DNA from: an uncultured Clostridia bacterium
Lineage (GTDB): Bacteria > Bacillota > Clostridia > Christensenellales > Aristaeellaceae
Direction of reading: 5' to 3'
Length of the DNA stretch: 64,000 nt
Assembly (NCBI GenBank): GCA_934621505.1
Contig: CAKTUU010000004.1
Span: forward strand, 65,690-129,689
The notes under the pieces are model-generated. The model was not told the origin of the DNA and did not search any database. It saw only the letters and a list, made by a program, of their open reading frames with translations. A program made the translations under genes and the position numbers. The first letter of the stretch is position 1; the number at the start of each line of letters is the position of its first letter. Of the stretch, positions 60,184 to 64,000 are shown one piece after another.

Positions 60184-60299
60184 CCTTTAAGAGCGGTACC
60201 GTGATACCGACAAGGTGGAAAAAGAAAAGCCAGGCCCCTGTCTGCGCCTGATTGCGATGTTTTTTTCATGCCCTGTCGGTTATCCGGCAGGGCATTTTC
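60184..60299 (+). promoter_or_regulatory. PyrR-type attenuator of the uracil permease gene
   Basis: The binding hairpin (60184-60215) has outer CCTT/AAGG and inner CGGTA/TACCG stems around CCGTGA, which fits the PyrR loop pattern CNGNGA. Its 3' segment ACCGACA (60206-60212) is perfectly complementary to TGTCGGT (60274-60280) in the 5' arm of the terminator ATGCCCTG...CAGGGCAT with TTTT (60268-60299). So UMP-bound PyrR would stabilise the first hairpin, free the terminator and stop expression. Confidence 0.85.
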
Positions 60300-60336
60300 A
60301 TTGGTTTTCAATCAAAAAAATGGAGGGGTTTGAGAA

Positions 60337-61734
60337 ATGAATCTGATCTTCAACGTGAATGACCGCCCCAAATTTGGCCAGGTAGTGATGTTTGCCATTC
60401 AGCAGATGCTGGCCATTATGGCAGCCACCATCGCCGTACCCATGATTATCGGCAACGGCCTGACGCCTGCCGCGGCCATGTTCGGCGCGGGCATGGGCAC
60501 CATCGTGTACCTGATGTTTACCAAGTTCAAAAGCCCCGTTTTCCTCGGCTCCTCCTTCGCGTTTATCAACTCCATGTTCGCGGCCTTCGCGGGCGGCGTC
60601 AGCATGAGCCTGGGCTGGCTGGGCCTGGTGATGGGTGCTGTCTTCGCCGGTCTGGTGTATGTGGTAATCGCCATCATCATCAAAAAGGTGGGCGTTGAGT
60701 GGCTGAACAAGCTGATGCCCGCCGTGGTCATTGGACCCACCGTCGCCATCATCGGTCTGGGGTTGGCTGGCAACGCTGTCGGCGACCTGGTAAAGGGCGA
60801 TGTGCTGAACGCCGCCGGTTCCATGGCCGCTTCCCCCTACATCGCCATGCTGTGCGGCCTGGTTACGCTGGCGGTGACCATGCTGTGCTCTACCTACGGC
60901 AAAAAGATGATGAAGCTGATTCCCTTCATCGTAGGCATCCTGTCTGGCTATGCGCTGGCGGCCATCTTCACGGTCATCGGCAATCTGGCCGGTGTGGACG
61001 CGCTCAAGGTCATTGACTTCAGCGTGTTTGGCAGCTACATGGTCCACGACGGCGGCGTAAGCCTGCGCACATTCCTGAGCTTCCCCGAGTTTACCTTCAC
61101 CAAGGCGCTGCAAGGCGTGAGCGAAATAAACCTCCAGTATGTAGCCACCATCTTTGCGGCCTATGTGCCGGTTGCCTTCGTAGTCTTTGCCGAGCATGTG
61201 GCGGACCACAAGAACCTGTCCAGCATCATCGGTCACGACCTGCTGAAGGAGCCGGGCCTGGCCAACACCCTGCTGGGCGACGGCGTGGGTTCCATGGTGG
61301 GCGCGCTGTTCGGCGGCTGCCCCAACACCACCTACGGTGAATCTGTGGCCTGCGTAGCCATCACCCGCAACGCCTCCGTGGTCAGCATTCTGGCGGCCGC
61401 CATCGGCTGCATCCTGTTCAGCTTTGTCACCCCGCTGGTAGCCTTTGTGGACTCCATCCCCGCCTGCGTCATGGGCGGCGTGTGTGTGGCCCTGTACGGC
61501 TTCATCGCGGTCAGCGGCCTGAAGATGCTGCAAACCGTTGACCTGGGCCAAAACCGCAACCTGTTTGTAACCTCCACCATTCTGGTATGCGGCATCGGCG
61601 GCCTGACGCTGAACTTTGGCGCCATCACCATCACCTCCATTGCCACCGCCCTGATTCTGGGCATCCTGGCCAACGTGATGCTTAGCAAGGAAAAGACGGA
61701 CGCGGTTGACGAAAAGAACGACCTGCAAGCCTGA
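60337..61734 (+). CDS. Uracil permease (NCS2 family)
   Basis: A 465-residue membrane transporter with about 14 spans. NCS2 signatures: GLGLAGNAV, the conserved substrate loop GGCPNTTYGESVACVAITRN, and AEHVADHKNLSSIIG earlier with the key Glu. The PyrR attenuator directly upstream shows pyrimidine control, so uracil is the likely substrate (UraA/PyrP type). GGAGGGG precedes the ATG. The C-terminal 30 residues are charged and cytoplasmic. A terminator follows. Confidence 0.93.
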   Translation: MNLIFNVNDRPKFGQVVMFAIQQMLAIMAATIAVPMIIGNGLTPAAAMFGAGMGTIVYLMFTKFKSPVFLGSSFAFINSMFAAFAGGVSMSLGWLGLVMGAVFAGLVYVVIAIIIKKVGVEWLNKLMPAVVIGPTVAIIGLGLAGNAVGDLVKGDVLNAAGSMAASPYIAMLCGLVTLAVTMLCSTYGKKMMKLIPFIVGILSGYALAAIFTVIGNLAGVDALKVIDFSVFGSYMVHDGGVSLRTFLSFPEFTFTKALQGVSEINLQYVATIFAAYVPVAFVVFAEHVADHKNLSSIIGHDLLKEPGLANTLLGDGVGSMVGALFGGCPNTTYGESVACVAITRNASVVSILAAAIGCILFSFVTPLVAFVDSIPACVMGGVCVALYGFIAVSGLKMLQTVDLGQNRNLFVTSTILVCGIGGLTLNFGAITITSIATALILGILANVMLSKEKTDAVDEKNDLQA

Positions 61735-61740
61735 CCCATC

Positions 61741-61762
61741 AAGCCCGCCGCTAGGCGGGCTT
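61741..61762 (+). terminator. Terminator of the uracil permease gene
   Basis: AAGCCCGCC-GCTA-GGCGGGCTT, a perfect 9-bp stem, followed by CATTTAT. Confidence 0.8.
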
Positions 61763-61797
61763 CATTTATCGGAAAATCCCTGATTGGCCGTTAGCGC

Positions 61798-61889
61798 CAT
61801 CGCTGCGCTGGTAAATTGCCTCGGCGCAAGGCTTAGGGGCTTAAAACCCCGGCAGGCGGCACTGCCTCCTGCATCTCCGGGTTGAAAAG
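61798..61889. repeat. Interspersed palindromic repeat, copy 2
   Basis: Related to 25481-25586: CATCGCTGCG, then CGCAAGGCTTAGGGGC, TAAAACCCCGGCAGGC, CACTGCCTCCTGCATCTCCGG, ending GTTGAAAAG. It carries the same central GGCAG/CTGCC palindrome with changes. Noncoding, in the gap between the permease and the decayed kinase. Confidence 0.75.
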
Positions 61890-61900
61890 TACAATTTGCA

Positions 61901-61931
61901 AAGCCGGTCCTGTCAAAAAACGGGCCGGCTT
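61901..61931. terminator. Stem-loop downstream of the decayed kinase
   Basis: AAGCCGGTCC and GGGCCGGCTT (one G-U) with an 11-nt loop. Confidence 0.55.
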
Positions 61932-61950
61932 TCGTTATGAAAGCTGACGA

Positions 61951-63420
61951 CTACGATTTAGCCTTTTTCGGGGGGCTAACAAAACGTTTCATGGTACATT
62001 CCAGCAGTTCAATATCAATGGGTTTGGAAATATGCGCGTCCATACCCGCGGCCAGGCTTTGCTGCACATCCTCGGAAAAGGTGTTGGCTGTCATGGCAAT
62101 GATGGGAATCCGCTTGCCCAACGGATTGCCGCCGGAGCGAATGGCTCTGGTGGCTTCCAGCCCATTCATTCTGGGCATTTGCACGTCCATCAGGATGGCG
62201 TCATATTCGCCTGGCTGCACCTTGTCAAAGGCCTGTACCAGGGCAGCACCATCGGGATAAATGTCGCAGCTGAAGCCGTACATTTCCAGGATGGAACGCA
62301 GAATTTCCGCATTCAGGTCGTTATCCTCAGCGCAAAGAAAGCGCATGCCCTGTAAAACGCTGCCCGTATCATCTTGGGCGCATTCGTGAATTTGTACCCG
62401 TTCCACCGCCAGCAGCAGCTTGGACAGGAAAAACGGCGGCTGAATTGTACCGTCCACAGCTTCCGTTGGCGCCGGTTCCTGCTGTTCGTCCCTCATGCAA
62501 AAGATCATGGTTTGATCGCCGGTCCATTGCCGCAGCTGCCCGGCAAAATCCTCATTGCCGTCCAGCAGTACCACATCCATTTGCTACCGCTTCAGCACGG
62601 CCTGGGCTTCCTCCAGGTTGGGGGCCACATAGCAGGCCACGCGGGGATCCTTTAGGGCTGCGGTTACATTGCGCACCAGCCCTTCGTTACTGCTTAGCAG
62701 CAGTAATGTATCAAAGCTGACATCCTGCTCCCGGTTTGCATCAATGGGCAGCGTCAGTATCACGTCAAAGCGGCTGCCCTGCCCCACCACGCTGTGTACC
62801 TGAATATCGCCCTGCATCAGTTCCACAATGTTTTTGGTAATGGCCATGCCCAGCCCTGTACCCTGCACCTTATTGATTGTGGAATCCTGCGCCCGGGTAA
62901 ACAGGTCGAACATGTGCTGCAAAAACGGCTCGTCAATGCCATAGCCGTTATCCGTCATGGATTTGGATACAAAGCTGATGCGCGAATCGTCCGTCAGCAA
63001 ACAATCCATTTCCTTCATCATACCCTGGATACCGTTTTGGGTATAGTATCCACCCTGGGAATCCACCGCCACAATATCCGCGCCGGTATCGCTAAAGCCA
63101 TTCATCTGATCCTGACGCTTCAAAAAGGCAACCAGCCGCTGGGCATTTTGGGGGCTGGCATTCTACAGGTAATTGCATTGAACGTTTACGGCCAGCCATT
63201 GGTTATCGACCCCATTCTCCAAACCGGAAAGCAGCTGCGTTGTTACCTCGCGCATTTGGCTTAACCGTTCGGAATACAGAATGCCGTCAATATAGGTATT
63301 ATAAAATTGCAAAAACGCAAAAATGCTGGCTGCCACAACCGCCGCGGATAACGCCAAAATCAGCAGCAGCTGTTTTCTTTCTCCGTTGGTCTTTTTCTTC
63401 ATCATCATCGTTATTCCCAA
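61951..63420 (-). pseudogene. Decayed hybrid sensor histidine kinase
   Basis: A single frame of about 490 codons broken by two TAG codons, at 63165-63163 and 62586-62584. Pieces in order: an N-terminal membrane helix (LLLILALSAAVVAASIFAFL); a short external segment; an ATPase tail beginning at the G1 box DNGYGID (about 62952) with GTGLGMAITKNIVELM; a degenerate receiver; and an apparently intact receiver (FLCAEDND, ILMDVQMPRMNG, AMTAN, SKPID). The H-box, N-box and any PAS region are missing, so an in-frame deletion near 62952 joined sensor and ATPase. Nonfunctional as kinase; the last ORF could still give a free receiver protein. Confidence 0.85.
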
Positions 63421-63421
63421 A

Positions 63422-63765
63422 TCAGTTTTTTGAACTCAAGGTTTCAAGCCGGCTCAGGTACTGCCGCATAGCGATCAGGCCCAAAAGCCGGTATCCGCCG
63501 TCTCGCTCAAACGCGCCTCAGAATACCGGTTTATGAAGGCATAACCGGACAAATCAATCCGTTTATCGCTTACCTGGTTGCGGTCGGGGTCATAGTAGGT
63601 GGTAAAATAAATATCCGCTCTATCCCCCGTTTTCATCTGCGCCAGCGCATAGGCGGTATGCTCGTGGACGGCTGCCTCCTGCCGCCGCTCCAACTGCCTG
63701 CCGCAGCCAGCCGTCAGAATGCAGGGCAAAATGAGAAACACAGACCGAAAGCACTTTTTGCGCAT
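63422..63765 (-). pseudogene. Frameshifted small lipoprotein gene next to the decayed kinase
   Basis: ATG 63765 opens MRKKCFRSVFLILPCILTAGC, a clear lipoprotein signal with Cys21, then about 75 residues (DIYFTTYYDPDRNQVSDKRI). At about 63482 the frame hits TGA after TGFWA; reading one base shifted continues as GLIAMRQYLSRLETLSSKN to TGA at 63422. A lost G in the GGG run explains it. It ends 14 nt before the kinase ATG at 63408, so both decayed genes were one operon. Confidence 0.65.
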
Positions 63766-63866
63766 GGTTTTTACCCCTTTTGTTTTTCTAAACAGAATGG
63801 GAGTACTCCGCTGTTTTGCGCCCTATCGGGCAAATGCAACAGTATACATAGGCTTTATATCATATT

Positions 63867-63894
63867 ATTATACTCCTTTTTAGGTGAATGACAA
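63867..63894 (-). promoter_or_regulatory. Promoter of the decayed lipoprotein-kinase operon
   Basis: Minus strand TTGTCA (63894-63889), 16-bp spacer, TATAAT (63872-63867). The promoter looks intact although both genes are broken. Confidence 0.6.
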
Positions 63895-64000
63895 GAAGAA
63901 GTTGGGGAAGGCCTAAGACGTCAATGTAGGACTACAATACATCTTGGACAATCGAAAAAAAAGATATGAGAGAAAGGGTCTCATGAGTTAAAGTTAAGTT
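63895..64000. other. Right-edge segment without recognised feature
   Basis: About 105 bp, visibly more AT-rich than the rest of the window. No ORF, tRNA or hairpin could be supported; it may belong to a gene or element beyond the edge. Confidence 0.4.

Noticed and set aside
62584..63165. Pyrrolysine-type recoding of TAG codons
   Set aside because: No PYLIS-like context or pyl genes seen, and the gene also lacks its kinase core, so simple decay is more likely.

Overview
The window looks like a chromosome segment of a GC-rich, low-complexity-free Clostridia-type Bacillota. Supporting signs are: CUT1 sugar permeases without their own ATPase; a YesM/YesN-type sensor and regulator; pepF; tmcAL and a DUF177 gene; pta-ackA; PyrR and TPP leader RNAs; an ANTAR regulator beside glnA-gltBD; cmk-plsC and ispH-rpsA fusions; and strong sigma-A-like promoters (TTGACA-17-TATAAT) with Shine-Dalgarno AAGGAGG. 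The solute-binding protein signal peptide style would suit Christensenellales, but that is a guess. No phage, transposase, CRISPR array or flagellar gene was seen.

Left part (1-8.1 kb): an amino-sugar catabolic operon on the minus strand (NagB-like, nagA, a second NagB-like protein cut by the window edge) diverges from an AraC-type response regulator and a sugar ABC importer. Next come pepF, tmcAL, pta-ackA, two membrane glycosyltransferases (one frameshifted), DUF177, a decayed carboxymuconolactone decarboxylase, a LytTR/DUF3021 pair and a split chromate transporter (8-19.7 kb).

At 19.7-22.5 kb lies the most unusual locus. It is a three-gene operon encoding a MotA/TolQ/ExbB-type channel with a long cytoplasmic tail, a MotB/OmpA-type stator protein with 17 unbroken heptads between membrane and peptidoglycan-binding domain, and a small membrane-anchored protein of unknown function. 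It resembles the motor half of Zorya-type systems but lacks the known effectors. A TPP-riboswitch thiT, uppP, a ComEC-like beta-lactamase-fold protein, a Pro/Cys-rich protein, an orphan radical SAM enzyme and L-serine dehydratase follow (22.6-29 kb).

At 29.1-33.4 kb a GntR-controlled operon encodes a SIS protein, a double-length MurQ-like protein with a ~250-residue insertion, and a PfkB kinase. It is probably a second phosphosugar route that complements the nag genes. At 33.6-37.7 kb are capF-tetR and a MATE pump with a MerR regulator interrupted by an in-frame TGA; the MATE promoter has the 19-bp spacer and dyad typical of MerR control. A tRNA-Leu(CAA) follows.

From 39 to 47 kb lies a nitrogen-assimilation block: glnA with a leader terminator, an ANTAR protein, gltB and gltD. 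Then come a YesM-type kinase, malic enzyme plus malate/lactate dehydrogenase, an SDR, two CE7-like esterases (one without the nucleophile serine), azlCD and nadR (47-56.3 kb).

The right end holds a 6S RNA gene, the cmk-plsC and ispH-rpsA fusions, a uracil permease behind a PyrR attenuator, and a visibly decaying lipoprotein/hybrid-kinase locus with two in-frame amber codons. A palindromic interspersed repeat occurs twice (25.5 kb and 61.8 kb).
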